Source: Methylovirgula sp.
GTDB lineage: Bacteria; Pseudomonadota; Alphaproteobacteria; Rhizobiales; Beijerinckiaceae
Direction: 5' to 3'
Length of the DNA stretch: 16,474 nt
Assembly: GCA_025356505.1 (NCBI GenBank)
Contig: JANXSV010000025.1
Coordinates: forward strand, 1 to 16,474
The notes under the pieces were generated by a model. It saw only the letters and a list, made by a program, of their open reading frames with translations, was not told the DNA's origin and did not search any database. Each line of letters starts with the position of its first letter. The stretch's first letter is position 1. The translations under genes and the position numbers were made by a program. Below, one piece after another: positions 8,074 through 15,100 of the stretch.

Positions 8074-8271
8074 ATGACAAAGACAGCACATAAGTCTATA
8101 GTGGTTGAACAAACCCGCAGCCCGATCGGTCGCCCGGCAGATCAGCGTCAGACGCTGATTGCGCTCAAGCTGAACCGGATTGGTCGCCGCTCCACCTTGA
8201 TCGATACGCCATCACTGCGCGGGTTGATTGCCAAGGTTGCGCATCTCGTTCGCATCGTCGAAGGCCAGTGA
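8074..8271 (+). CDS. rpmD: Large-subunit ribosomal protein uL30 (L30)
   Basis: uL30 is a small alpha-beta protein on the 50S solvent side, absent from some bacteria. The 65-residue product contains the signature [40 protein letters not shown] split over one strand-helix-strand unit, ending in [11 protein letters not shown]. It starts 7 bases after rpsE, whose stop region GAGG acts as the ribosome-binding site. Confidence 0.96.
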   Translation: MTKTAHKSIVVEQTRSPIGRPADQRQTLIALKLNRIGRRSTLIDTPSLRGLIAKVAHLVRIVEGQ

Positions 8272-8281
8272 GGAGAAGAAC

Positions 8282-8812
8282 ATGAGACTCAATGGACTTA
8301 AAGACAACGAAGGTTCCTCCAAGAAGCGTATGCGCGTTGGTCGCGGTATCGGTTCTGGTAAGGGCAAGACCGGTGGTCGCGGCGTTAAGGGTCAGAAGGC
8401 CCGTACCGGCGTGGCAATCAAGGGTTTCGAAGGCGGCCAGATGCCATTGCATCGTCGTTTGCCGAAGCGCGGCTTCCACAATTTGTTCCGTCTTGACTTC
8501 AATGAGGTCAACATCGGTCGCATCCAGACCGCAGTTGATGCGGGCTTCCTCGATGTTAAAAAGCCGGTAACGGCTGACACCTTGGTTGCTGCTGGCGTTT
8601 GTGCCCGTGCGCGGGACGGCGTTCGCATTCTTGGTTCGGGCGAACTGAAGGCAGTGGTGCATTTTGAAGTTGTCGGCGCGTCAAAGACCGCTGTTGCAGC
8701 CATCGAAAAGCTCGGCGGTTCGGTCAAGATCCTTGAAACCAAGGCTGATGCGGCTCAACGCACCGCCAATGAACAAAAGGCTGATGCCAAGGCAGCGAAA
8801 GCTAAGGCATAG
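8282..8812 (+). CDS. rplO: Large-subunit ribosomal protein uL15 (L15)
   Basis: uL15 reaches deep into the 50S core and enters late in assembly. The product is 176 aa. The start [34 protein letters not shown] is the classic glycine and lysine-rich uL15 head. GGAG at 8272-8275 lies 6 bases upstream, so the open frame back to 8228 is ignored. The globular C domain is followed by an Ala/Lys-rich tail from about residue 150 ([11 protein letters not shown]). The family often ends near 150-160, and the longer tail resembles those on uL22 and on the uL5 head in this genome. Confidence 0.96.
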   Translation: MRLNGLKDNEGSSKKRMRVGRGIGSGKGKTGGRGVKGQKARTGVAIKGFEGGQMPLHRRLPKRGFHNLFRLDFNEVNIGRIQTAVDAGFLDVKKPVTADTLVAAGVCARARDGVRILGSGELKAVVHFEVVGASKTAVAAIEKLGGSVKILETKADAAQRTANEQKADAKAAKAKA

Positions 8813-8860
8813 GTCGCTGAAAAATTGCTTTGCGGTTGACGCAAATCTTATTTTCATTCA

Positions 8861-8896
8861 AACGGGGCGTGGGGGTTGAAGCCTTTCCGCCCCGTT
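8861..8896 (+). other. Long stem-loop in the rplO-secY spacer
   Basis: In the 145-base spacer 8813-8957, the arms AACGGGGCG (8861-8869) and CGCCCCGTT (8888-8896) pair perfectly over 9 bp. The interior is G-rich on the left and CCTTT on the right and can add wobble pairs. No T-tract follows. A TTGACG hexamer lies at 8836-8841, but I find no matching -10. A second short inverted repeat, TGCGCA twice around TGGTC (8915-8931), precedes the secY ribosome-binding site. Possible roles are attenuation or RNA processing ahead of secY. Confidence 0.5.
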
Positions 8897-8957
8897 CGCA
8901 TGTAGAGTGGTATGTGCGCATGGTCTGCGCAAGTGTAATAAAATTTGGAGCGGGACA

Positions 8958-10289
8958 ATGGCATCGGCCGCCGAACAGCTAGCATCAAACTTGAATTTGT
9001 CAGCGTTTTCTAAAGCCGATGAATTGAAAAAGCGTATTTGGTTCACGCTTGGCGCGTTGATCGTCTATCGCCTTGGCACCTATATCCCGCTTCCGGGCAT
9101 TGATCCGGCTGCCTTTGCTGCATCGTTCAAGACTCAGTCGCAAGGCATTGCCGGGCTGTTCAATATGTTTTCTGGCGGTGCTGTTCAGCGTATGGCGATT
9201 TTTGCGCTGAACATTATGCCTTACATTTCGGCTTCAATCATCGTTCAGCTGTTGTCATCCGTTGTGCCCTCGCTTGAGGCCATCAAGAAGGACGGTGAGG
9301 CTGGCCGGAAGGTTCTCAACCAATATACGCGCTATCTGGCTGTTATTTTGGCCGCGTTTCAGGCTTACGGGATCTCCGTGGGGCTGGAAGGGCAGGGCAG
9401 CATTGTGGCTGATCCGGGCATATTTTTCCGTATCTCGACCGTAATCACCCTCACCGGTGGCACGATGTTTTTGATGTGGCTTGGGGAGCAGATCACCGCG
9501 CGCGGCGTGGGCAATGGTTCGTCTCTCATTATTTTTACCGGTATTGTCGCGGGCTTGCCTGCTGCGGTTGTCAATACGCTGGAACTTGGCCGTCAGGGGG
9601 CGATTTCAACGCCGCTCATACTGGGCGCGCTGGTGATGGCCGTTGGCGTGATTGCCTTTATCGTGTTCATGGAGCGCGCGCAGCGTCGCCTGCTGGTGAC
9701 TTACCCAAAGCGGCAGGTCGGTAACAAGGTTTTTGACGGACAGACATCGTTCTTGCCGCTCAAACTCAATACCGCCGGTGTGATTCCGCCGATTTTCGCA
9801 TCGTCGCTGTTGTTGCTGCCGACCACCATAGCCAATTTTGCGCAGAGTGGCGGTACGGGGTTTCTTGCGACGATCGCGACGTATTTGGGTCACGGCAGGC
9901 CGCTTTACATGGTCGCTTATGTAGGTCTGATCATGTTTTTCGCATTTTTCTACACAGCCAGTGTGTTCAATCCGGTTGATACGGCTGACAATCTGAAAAA
10001 GCACGGCGGATTTATCCCGGGCATTCGTCCTGGAGAGAAAACTGCGCAGTTTATCGACAAGGTTTTGACCCGCATCACTGTGATTGGTGCGCTTTATCTG
10101 GCTTTGATCTGCCTGTTACCCGAATTGCTCATATCACAGGCGTCTTTGCCGTTCTATTTTGGTGGAACGTCGTTGTTGATTATGGTCAGTGTGGTGATGG
10201 ATACAATCGCCCAGGTGCACGGTCATTTGCAGGCGCATCAGTACGAAGGCCTCGTTAAGAAGGCTAAACTCAGAGGGAAGAAAAAATGA
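8958..10289 (+). CDS. secY: Protein translocase channel subunit SecY
   Basis: SecY forms the protein-conducting channel of the inner membrane with SecE and SecG, driven by SecA or the ribosome. The product is 443 aa. The N-terminal signature [25 protein letters not shown] (residues 25-49) marks the first membrane segment. The family motif [15 protein letters not shown] follows at 85-99, then the cytosolic loop [19 protein letters not shown]. The C-terminal half has [25 protein letters not shown], the SecA and ribosome contact region. Hydrophobic stretches fit the ten expected segments. GGAG at 8947-8950 lies 7 bases before the ATG at 8958, so the open frame from 8907 is not used. The stop overlaps adk by four bases (ATGA). 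Confidence 0.98.
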   Translation: MASAAEQLASNLNLSAFSKADELKKRIWFTLGALIVYRLGTYIPLPGIDPAAFAASFKTQSQGIAGLFNMFSGGAVQRMAIFALNIMPYISASIIVQLLSSVVPSLEAIKKDGEAGRKVLNQYTRYLAVILAAFQAYGISVGLEGQGSIVADPGIFFRISTVITLTGGTMFLMWLGEQITARGVGNGSSLIIFTGIVAGLPAAVVNTLELGRQGAISTPLILGALVMAVGVIAFIVFMERAQRRLLVTYPKRQVGNKVFDGQTSFLPLKLNTAGVIPPIFASSLLLLPTTIANFAQSGGTGFLATIATYLGHGRPLYMVAYVGLIMFFAFFYTASVFNPVDTADNLKKHGGFIPGIRPGEKTAQFIDKVLTRITVIGALYLALICLLPELLISQASLPFYFGGTSLLIMVSVVMDTIAQVHGHLQAHQYEGLVKKAKLRGKKK

Positions 10290-10864
10290 GATTGATTCTG
10301 TTGGGGCCGCCCGGGGCAGGCAAAGGTACCCAATCGACAAGGCTGATGACAGAGCACAAGATTCCTCAACTCTCGACTGGCGACATGTTGCGTGCAGCGG
10401 TTAAGGCTGGATCACCCATTGGACTTAAGGCAAAGTCAGTGATGGATTCCGGTGCGCTGGTTTCCGACGATATTGTGGTTGGGATTGTCGCCGAGCGCAT
10501 CGAAGAGGCCGACGCAAAGGGCGGTTTCATTCTGGACGGTTTTCCGCGCACAGTGGCGCAGGCTCAGGCCTTGGACGCCATGCTCGAGGGAAAACACCTC
10601 AAGCTTGACGCCGTCATCGAGCTCAAGGTTGATGAAGCTGCGCTCATGGCGCGTATCAAGCAGCGTGCGGACGAGACATTGAAGGCGGGCGGCGCAGTCA
10701 GGGCTGACGACAACCCCGAAAGTTTCCAAATTCGGCTCGTAGCCTACCGCCAGCAGACTGCACCTGTTTCGGCGCATTATGCGGCACTTGGTGAATTGAG
10801 GCCGGTGGACGGGATGGCCCCTATAGACCAAGTATCGGCAGCTATTGATAAAATTCTTAAGTAA
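10286..10864 (+). CDS. adk: Adenylate kinase, short form
   Basis: Adenylate kinase interconverts ATP plus AMP and two ADP in the cytosol. The 192-residue product has the P-loop [10 protein letters not shown] at residues 7-16, the AMP-binding STGDMLR at 30-36, and DGFPRT at 84-89. The LID region is short (about residues 127-143, [18 protein letters not shown]) and lacks the four-cysteine zinc site and long lid of Gram-positive and enterobacterial forms. That short form is the one usual in alphaproteobacteria. It overlaps secY by four bases, so it is probably co-translated with the translocase gene, and a strong terminator follows 48 bases later. Confidence 0.97.
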   Translation: MRLILLGPPGAGKGTQSTRLMTEHKIPQLSTGDMLRAAVKAGSPIGLKAKSVMDSGALVSDDIVVGIVAERIEEADAKGGFILDGFPRTVAQAQALDAMLEGKHLKLDAVIELKVDEAALMARIKQRADETLKAGGAVRADDNPESFQIRLVAYRQQTAPVSAHYAALGELRPVDGMAPIDQVSAAIDKILK

Positions 10865-10871
10865 TGGTTGA

Positions 10872-10900
10872 CGTGTGACTGATTTGCCTCTAGTCACACG
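10872..10900 (+). other. Perfect inverted repeat after adk
   Basis: The arms CGTGTGACT (10872-10880) and AGTCACACG (10892-10900) pair perfectly over 9 bp around an 11-base loop. It starts 7 bases after the adk stop and ends 12 bases before the terminator stem. The 3' flank has no T-run. It could protect the adk mRNA end, or its symmetry could make it a DNA operator. The 15-base gap between TGTGA and TCACA rules out an ordinary CRP site. Confidence 0.5.
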
Positions 10901-10912
10901 GCATCAAGCTTG

Positions 10913-10940
10913 AGCGCTGAAGGTTTTTCAGCGCTTTTTT
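10913..10940 (+). terminator. Intrinsic terminator after adk
   Basis: The arms AGCGCTGAA (10913-10921) and TTCAGCGCT (10927-10935) pair perfectly over 9 bp around GGTTT. A run of six T follows (10935-10940), then G and four more T. It is a textbook intrinsic terminator and marks the end of the spc transcription unit, so rpsM should have its own promoter or depend on readthrough. Confidence 0.87.
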
Positions 10941-10990
10941 GTTTTGATTATTCATTGACCTTTCAGGCCGGCCTCCACCGGAGAAAGGTT

Positions 10991-11017
10991 TTTGGTAACT
11001 GCCAAACTCCGGTTTGG
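10991..11017 (+). promoter_or_regulatory. Two mutually exclusive hairpins before rpsM
   Basis: CCAAAC at 11002-11007 can pair with TTTGG to its left (10991-10995, 5 bp) or with GTTTGG to its right (11012-11017, 6 bp), but not with both. The CTCC at 11007-11010 could also pair with the rpsM Shine-Dalgarno GGAG (11025-11028). Such an arrangement suits a translational switch. In E. coli, S4 represses the alpha operon through a pseudoknot at this place. Whether that applies here is inference. The bases 10941-10990 contain TTGACC at 10955-10960 but no credible -10. Confidence 0.4.
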
Positions 11018-11035
11018 TCCACATGGAGAAGTAAA

Positions 11036-11404
11036 GTGGCACGTATAGCTGGCGTCAACATACCGACGAACAAGCGCGTAATCATCGCGTTACAATACAT
11101 TCACGGCATCGGCCCTAAGAAGGCTGAAGAGATCTGCCAGAAAGTAAGCATCCCGGCAGAGCGCCGCGTTATGCAGCTCACCGATGCGGAAGTTCTGCAA
11201 ATCCGCGAAACAATCGACCGTGATTATATGGTTGAAGGCGACTTGCGCCGCGAAGTTTCGATGAACATCAAGCGTTTGATGGACTTGGGCTGCTATCGCG
11301 GTCTGCGTCATCGTCGCGGCCTGCCAACACGCGGTCAGCGCACATCGACCAACGCCCGCACCCGCAAGGGTAAATCGAAGCCGATCGCCGGTAAGAAGAA
11401 GTAA
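11036..11404 (+). CDS. rpsM: Small-subunit ribosomal protein uS13 (S13), GTG start
   Basis: uS13 sits at the top of the 30S head, bridges to the large subunit and touches P-site tRNA. With the GTG at 11036 the product is 122 aa and begins [15 protein letters not shown], the universal uS13 opening. GGAG at 11025-11028 lies 7 bases away. The frame continues upstream through the terminator region, which is not coding. Further motifs are [17 protein letters not shown] (a helix-hairpin-helix-like element) and the basic C-terminal [15 protein letters not shown] with a KKK end. It is the first gene of the alpha operon. Confidence 0.97.
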   Translation: MARIAGVNIPTNKRVIIALQYIHGIGPKKAEEICQKVSIPAERRVMQLTDAEVLQIRETIDRDYMVEGDLRREVSMNIKRLMDLGCYRGLRHRRGLPTRGQRTSTNARTRKGKSKPIAGKKK

Positions 11405-11413
11405 TTATCCCCA

Positions 11414-11433
11414 GCGCCTGGCATTACGGGCGC
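11414..11433 (+). other. Short inverted repeat in the rpsM-rpsK spacer
   Basis: GCGCC (11414-11418) can pair with GGCGC (11429-11433) around a ten-base loop. The 53-base spacer otherwise holds only the weak ribosome-binding region of rpsK (AAGGACGG). The stem is short and could be chance. Confidence 0.25.
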
Positions 11434-11457
11434 GCCTGAAGGACGGAAAATACAACT

Positions 11458-11847
11458 ATGGCAAAAGAAGCAGCACGCGTTCGCCGCCGCGAACGTAAGA
11501 ACATCGCATCGGGCGTTGCCCATGTGAATTCGACATTCAATAACACCATGATCACCATTACCGATGCGCAGGGCAACACGATTTCGTGGTCTTCCGCCGG
11601 GACAATGGGATTCAAGGGCTCGCGCAAGTCAACCCCTTTTGCTGCACAGATGGCAGCGGAAGACGCTGCCAAAAAGGCCGCGGAACATGGCGTGCGTACC
11701 ATTGAAGTTGAAGTTTGCGGCCCGGGTTCGGGACGTGAATCGGCATTGCGCGCCTTGCAGGCCGCCGGTTTCGCCGTAACATCCATCCGTGATGTTACAT
11801 CGATCCCGCACAACGGTTGCCGTCCGCGCAAGCGTCGGCGCGTTTAA
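11458..11847 (+). CDS. rpsK: Small-subunit ribosomal protein uS11 (S11)
   Basis: uS11 forms the 30S platform near the mRNA exit, where the Shine-Dalgarno helix is held. The 129-residue product is standard: a basic N terminus ([13 protein letters not shown]), then [40 protein letters not shown], and the C-terminal [21 protein letters not shown]. It follows rpsM after 53 bases. A GGACGGA stretch at 11441-11447 is the likely, rather distant, ribosome-binding site. Confidence 0.98.
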   Translation: MAKEAARVRRRERKNIASGVAHVNSTFNNTMITITDAQGNTISWSSAGTMGFKGSRKSTPFAAQMAAEDAAKKAAEHGVRTIEVEVCGPGSGRESALRALQAAGFAVTSIRDVTSIPHNGCRPRKRRRV

Positions 11848-11857
11848 TCTGATATTT

Positions 11858-11887
11858 CCGGGGGTGGCTCTGCGGCCCCCGGTTTTT
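11858..11887 (+). terminator. Terminator-like hairpin between rpsK and rpoA
   Basis: The arms CCGGGGG (11858-11864) and CCCCCGG (11876-11882) pair perfectly over 7 bp, with an extra T-G pair possible inside. Five T follow (11883-11887). The loop (TGGCTCT, then GCGG) resembles the loop of the rplR-rpsE hairpin. It lies in the 141-base rpsK-rpoA spacer. The rest holds a GGGAGG at 11905-11910 without a usable start and a TTGACG at 11946-11951 without a -10. Confidence 0.7.
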
Positions 11888-11975
11888 GAACAGCCTTCAC
11901 CGACGGGAGGTGGCTGCATTTATTTCCGACAGCTTGGGGCCAGGGTTGACGAACCGATATGCCTCTTGCGCACAT

Positions 11976-11991
11976 GAAAGGTGCCGTCGTG
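11976..11991 (+). promoter_or_regulatory. Shine-Dalgarno and GTG start of rpoA
   Basis: GAAAGG at 11976-11981 followed by seven bases and GTG at 11989. It decides the start against two upstream in-frame ATGs that would add five or ten residues of non-family sequence. Confidence 0.65.
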
Positions 11992-13005
11992 ATTCAGAAG
12001 AACTGGCAAGAACTTATTAAGCCGACAAAACTTGAAATTCAGGTTGGTGATGACCCCAAGCGTTTCGCAACTGTGATTGCAGAGCCGCTTGAGCGTGGCT
12101 ATGGCCAGACGCTCGGCAACAGCCTGCGCCGCATATTGCTCTCATCCTTGCAGGGTGCAGCCGTAACCGCGTTGCAGATTGATGGCGTGTTGCATGAATT
12201 TTCGTCCATTCCTGGCGTTCGTGAAGATGTCACCGACATCGTTCTGAACGTGAAGGACATTGCAATCAAGATGGGCGCTGAAGGCCCGAAGCGCCTTGTG
12301 CTCAAGAAGCATGGTCCGGGCGTTGTCACCGCCGGTGACATCCAGACAACAGGCGACGTGCAGGTTTTGAACCCGAATGTGGTCATCTGCACTCTCGACG
12401 ATGGTGCCGACATCCGTATCGAATTCACTGTGAATTCAGGCAAGGGCTATGTTCCTGCCGACAAGAACCGGTCCGAAGACGCGCCGATTGGCCTCATTCC
12501 GGTCGATAGCTTGTATTCGCCGGTGAAAAAGGTGAGCTACCGCGTTGAGAACACCCGTGCTGGTCAGGTTCTCGACTATGACAAGTTGACAATGAATATC
12601 GAGACCGATGGCGCATTGACCCCTGAAGATGCTGTTGCCTATGCAGCGCGCATTTTGCAGGACCAGCTCAACGTATTCGTTAACTTCGAAGAGCCGAAGA
12701 AGGAAGAGGCACAGTCCAACATTCCTGAGTTGGCGTTCAATCCGGCGCTGCTTAAGAAGGTCGATGAGCTCGAGCTTTCGGTGCGTTCGGCAAACTGCCT
12801 GAAGAACGACAACATCGTCTATATCGGTGATCTCATTCAGAAGTCCGAAGCCGAAATGCTGCGCACTCCGAACTTTGGCCGCAAGTCCTTGAATGAAATC
12901 AAGGAAGTGCTTGCTCAAATGGGTCTGCACCTTGGCATGGAAGTTTCGGGATGGCCGCCAGAAAACATTGAAGATCTGGCAAAGCGCTTCGAAGAGCACT
13001 ACTGA
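11989..13005 (+). CDS. rpoA: RNA polymerase alpha subunit, GTG start
   Basis: The alpha subunit dimerises to start RNA polymerase assembly, and its C-terminal domain binds UP elements and activators. From GTG 11989 the product is 338 aa, beginning [17 protein letters not shown] as in other alphaproteobacteria. GAAAGG at 11976-11981 lies 7 bases before this GTG. ATGs at 11959 and 11974 are in frame but lack a ribosome-binding site. The N-terminal assembly domain (about 1-235) holds [22 protein letters not shown]. The C-terminal domain (about 250-330) holds [13 protein letters not shown] and [16 protein letters not shown], the DNA-binding helices that include the equivalent of Arg265. Confidence 0.97.
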   Translation: MIQKNWQELIKPTKLEIQVGDDPKRFATVIAEPLERGYGQTLGNSLRRILLSSLQGAAVTALQIDGVLHEFSSIPGVREDVTDIVLNVKDIAIKMGAEGPKRLVLKKHGPGVVTAGDIQTTGDVQVLNPNVVICTLDDGADIRIEFTVNSGKGYVPADKNRSEDAPIGLIPVDSLYSPVKKVSYRVENTRAGQVLDYDKLTMNIETDGALTPEDAVAYAARILQDQLNVFVNFEEPKKEEAQSNIPELAFNPALLKKVDELELSVRSANCLKNDNIVYIGDLIQKSEAEMLRTPNFGRKSLNEIKEVLAQMGLHLGMEVSGWPPENIEDLAKRFEEHY

Positions 13006-13010
13006 GTTTC

Positions 13011-13087
13011 AGGGCGGCAAACGCCCTTAAACCTCGCCCAAGAGGGTGAGGTCATAAAGAACGCCCGTACCGTGGCACGGCGGGCGT
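13011..13087 (+). other. Three tandem stem-loops in the rpoA-rplQ spacer
   Basis: The 100-base spacer is almost filled by structure. Hairpin A has arms AGGGCG (13011-13016) and CGCCCT (13022-13027) around GCAAA. Hairpin B has arms CCTCGCCC (13032-13039) and GGGTGAGG (13044-13051), 8 bp with one G-T pair, around AAGA. Hairpin C has arms ACGCCCG (13061-13067) and CGGGCGT (13081-13087), 7 bp, extended inside by CCG/CGG after a two-base bulge. None has a T-tract. C ends 18 bases before the rplQ ATG. Confidence 0.6.
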
Positions 13088-13105
13088 AACAAATGGAGAC
13101 GCCAA

Positions 13106-13513
13106 ATGTATCATGGTAAAGGTTTTCGCCGCTTCGGCCGCACAGCAGAACATCGTAAGGCGATGTTTGCAAACATGGCTCAGGCTCTTATCAAGCATGA
13201 GCAGATCGTGACTACGCTCGAAAAAGCCAAGGAATTGCGCCCGGTCGTCGAAAAGCTGGTGACGCTCGGCAAGCGCGGTGATTTGCATGCACGTCGGCAA
13301 TTGATCGCCAATTTGCGTGATGTTGATTTGAGCAGGAAGTTGATCGACGTGATCGGTCCGCGTTACAACGAGCGTCATGGCGGCTACATCCGCATCATGC
13401 GCGCCGGGTTCCGCTATGGCGACAACGCGGCGCTGGCTGTTATTGAATTTGTTGATCGTGACGTGGAAGCCAAGGGTAAGGACTCCGGTCCGGTTCAGAA
13501 CGCTGCGGCCTAA
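13106..13513 (+). CDS. rplQ: Large-subunit ribosomal protein bL17 (L17)
   Basis: bL17 lies near the tunnel exit of the 50S subunit and is specific to bacteria. The 135-residue product shows the family start [37 protein letters not shown], then [26 protein letters not shown], and [17 protein letters not shown] sequence ([15 protein letters not shown]) near residue 95, with [15 protein letters not shown] following. GGAG at 13095-13098 lies 7 bases before the ATG. It is the last ribosomal protein gene here, followed at once by a strong terminator. rpsD is absent from this operon. Confidence 0.97.
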   Translation: MYHGKGFRRFGRTAEHRKAMFANMAQALIKHEQIVTTLEKAKELRPVVEKLVTLGKRGDLHARRQLIANLRDVDLSRKLIDVIGPRYNERHGGYIRIMRAGFRYGDNAALAVIEFVDRDVEAKGKDSGPVQNAAA

Positions 13514-13532
13514 CAGCTGCAACTTCGAATTC

Positions 13533-13560
13533 AAGGGCGGCCTTCGGGCCGCCCTTTTTT
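13533..13560 (+). terminator. Intrinsic terminator of the alpha operon
   Basis: The arms AAGGGCGGCC (13533-13542) and GGCCGCCCTT (13547-13556) pair perfectly over 10 bp around the stable tetraloop TTCG, followed by a T-run (13555-13560). This is a very strong intrinsic terminator that ends the ribosomal cluster. Confidence 0.93.
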
Positions 13561-13571
13561 GTGGGTTTGTT

Positions 13572-13588
13572 GGGCCGTCGCCCTTTTT
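13572..13588 (+). terminator. Possible backup terminator
   Basis: GGGC (13572-13575) and GCCC (13580-13583) form a 4-bp stem around CGTC, followed by five T (13584-13588). The stem is short, but its place 12 bases after the main terminator suggests a secondary stop. The remaining bases up to 13635 hold TTGAAA at 13598-13603 without a convincing -10. Confidence 0.3.
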
Positions 13589-13635
13589 ATTGCGCATTTG
13601 AAAGACTATCTTGCCTACAGCAAGAGGGCGTTTAA

Positions 13636-15045
13636 ATGATGGATTTACGTAAAGTGGTTGTCGCGGCAGTGGTTGCGATTGTGAGCTTGACAGCGGCGCA
13701 AGCGCAACAGGCGGCGCAAGTGCCGTCATCAATGTCTCAGGTGAAGCTGTCTTTTGCACCTCTGGTCAAAAAAGTTCAGCCCTCTGTCGTCAATGTTTAC
13801 GCGTCTCGCACGGAAGAGGTGTCGCGTAATCCACTATTTGACGATCCGTTTTTCCGGAAATTTTTCGGCGATGGCAATGCCCAGCGCCCGGGAGGGCAGA
13901 CGGCTCAGTCGCTTGGCTCAGGGGTGATCGTTGACAGTTCCGGGCTGGTTGTGACCAATCACCATGTGATCGAAGGCATGACGGACGTGAAGGTCGCGCT
14001 TGGAGATAAGCGGGAATATGAAGCGGAAATCGTTTTGCGGGATCCGCGCACCGATTTGGCCATTCTGCGTCTCAAAGGCGGACACGATTTTCCGGCGATG
14101 GAACTTGGCGATTCGGACACGGTCGAAGTGGGTGATTTCATCATTGCCATCGGCAACCCTTTCGGGGTTGGCCAAACGGTGACGCAGGGCATTATCTCGG
14201 CTTTGGCGCGCACCCAGGTGGGGGTGAGCGACTATCAGTTTTTCATACAGACCGATGCGGCGATTAATCCGGGCAATTCCGGCGGCGCTATGGTCGGGAC
14301 TGACGGCAAGCTTGTCGGTATCAATTCCGCGATTTATTCGAAATCAGGCGGGTCCAACGGCATAGGGTTCGCCATTCCGGTGAATATGGTCAAGGTTGTT
14401 GTCGCGGCTGCCAAGGGCGGCGTCACCAAGGTGAAGCGCCCGTGGGTCGGCGCGGACTTGCAATCGCTCACCAAGGACGTCGCCGACGGCCTTGGGCTTG
14501 AGCGGCCATCCGGTGCGCTGGTCACCGGAGTTTGGCCCAACGCCCCTGCGAGCGAGGCCGGGTTGAAGTCAGGCGACGTGATTACGACCGTTGACGGACT
14601 TGCCATTGATGATCCAGAGGCATTCGGCTTTCGTCTCGGCACGAAAATGATCGGCGGTTCGGCGAATTTAGGCATCATTCGCGGTGGCAAGGTGATGCAG
14701 GTGCCGATCAAGCTTACAGCAGCGCCTGAGACACCGGCACGACAGCTTGTGAAAATCAGCGGGCCGTCGCCTTTTTCAGGAGCGAGCTTTGTCAACATTT
14801 CCCCTGCGGTGCTTGAGGAAATGACGTTGGCGGGCCTGAGCACGGGCGTTGTTGCGATCGAGGTCGAAGAGGGTTCTGTGGCACAGGATGTCGGCGTTCA
14901 GCGCGGTGATGTGATCTTGAGCATTAATGGAATTAAAATTACCAATACGGCGGATATGACTGCCGCGACAGCATCGAAACATATGTACTGGAAGCTGACA
15001 GTTAATCGGGGCGGCCAAGTTGTAAACACTGTGATCGGCGGCTGA
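13636..15045 (+). CDS. Do-type (HtrA/DegP family) periplasmic serine endoprotease
   Basis: This is a secreted protease and chaperone that degrades misfolded envelope proteins. The 469-residue product begins with a signal peptide: a basic start, a hydrophobic core (VVVAAVVAIVSLTAAQA) and a likely signal peptidase I cut after residue 23. A trypsin-like domain follows, with the triad visible as His110 (TNHHVIEG), Asp140 (DPRTDLAIL) and Ser215 (GNSGG). Two PDZ domains follow, at about 265-360 and 375-465. The short LA loop with NPLFDDPFFRKFFGD and the length match the DegP/DegQ/MucD group; which of these it is cannot be settled here, so I give no symbol. GAGGG at 13624-13628 supports the first of two adjacent ATGs. 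It forms a separate unit after the ribosomal terminator. Confidence 0.93.
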   Translation: MMDLRKVVVAAVVAIVSLTAAQAQQAAQVPSSMSQVKLSFAPLVKKVQPSVVNVYASRTEEVSRNPLFDDPFFRKFFGDGNAQRPGGQTAQSLGSGVIVDSSGLVVTNHHVIEGMTDVKVALGDKREYEAEIVLRDPRTDLAILRLKGGHDFPAMELGDSDTVEVGDFIIAIGNPFGVGQTVTQGIISALARTQVGVSDYQFFIQTDAAINPGNSGGAMVGTDGKLVGINSAIYSKSGGSNGIGFAIPVNMVKVVVAAAKGGVTKVKRPWVGADLQSLTKDVADGLGLERPSGALVTGVWPNAPASEAGLKSGDVITTVDGLAIDDPEAFGFRLGTKMIGGSANLGIIRGGKVMQVPIKLTAAPETPARQLVKISGPSPFSGASFVNISPAVLEEMTLAGLSTGVVAIEVEEGSVAQDVGVQRGDVILSINGIKITNTADMTAATASKHMYWKLTVNRGGQVVNTVIGG

Positions 15046-15100
15046 GCGAACACGGTGGATTGCGGTTTAACTTTCAGCGGCTTCGCACTAGGGTAGCGGC

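Noticed and set aside
7473..8075. 200-residue open frame on the - strand opposite rpsE
   Set aside because: It is fully antisense to rpsE, a certain gene, and composed of improbable protein sequence.
8836..8960. Promoter for secY based on TTGACG at 8836
   Set aside because: No acceptable -10 element lies 16-18 bases downstream. The same holds for TTGACC before rpsM (10955), TTGACG before rpoA (11946) and TTGAAA before the protease (13598).
10872..10900. CRP/FNR-type binding site
   Set aside because: The half-sites TGTGA and TCACA are 15 bases apart, whereas CRP needs six.
10910..11035. N-terminal extension of rpsM in frame from 10910
   Set aside because: It would run through the adk terminator and leader. 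uS13 starts at [10 protein letters not shown], which matches the GTG at 11036 with a good ribosome-binding site.
13052..13759. 235-residue open frame on the - strand covering the rplQ region
   Set aside because: It runs through the antisense of rplQ, its terminator and the protease signal peptide. No recognisable domain is present.
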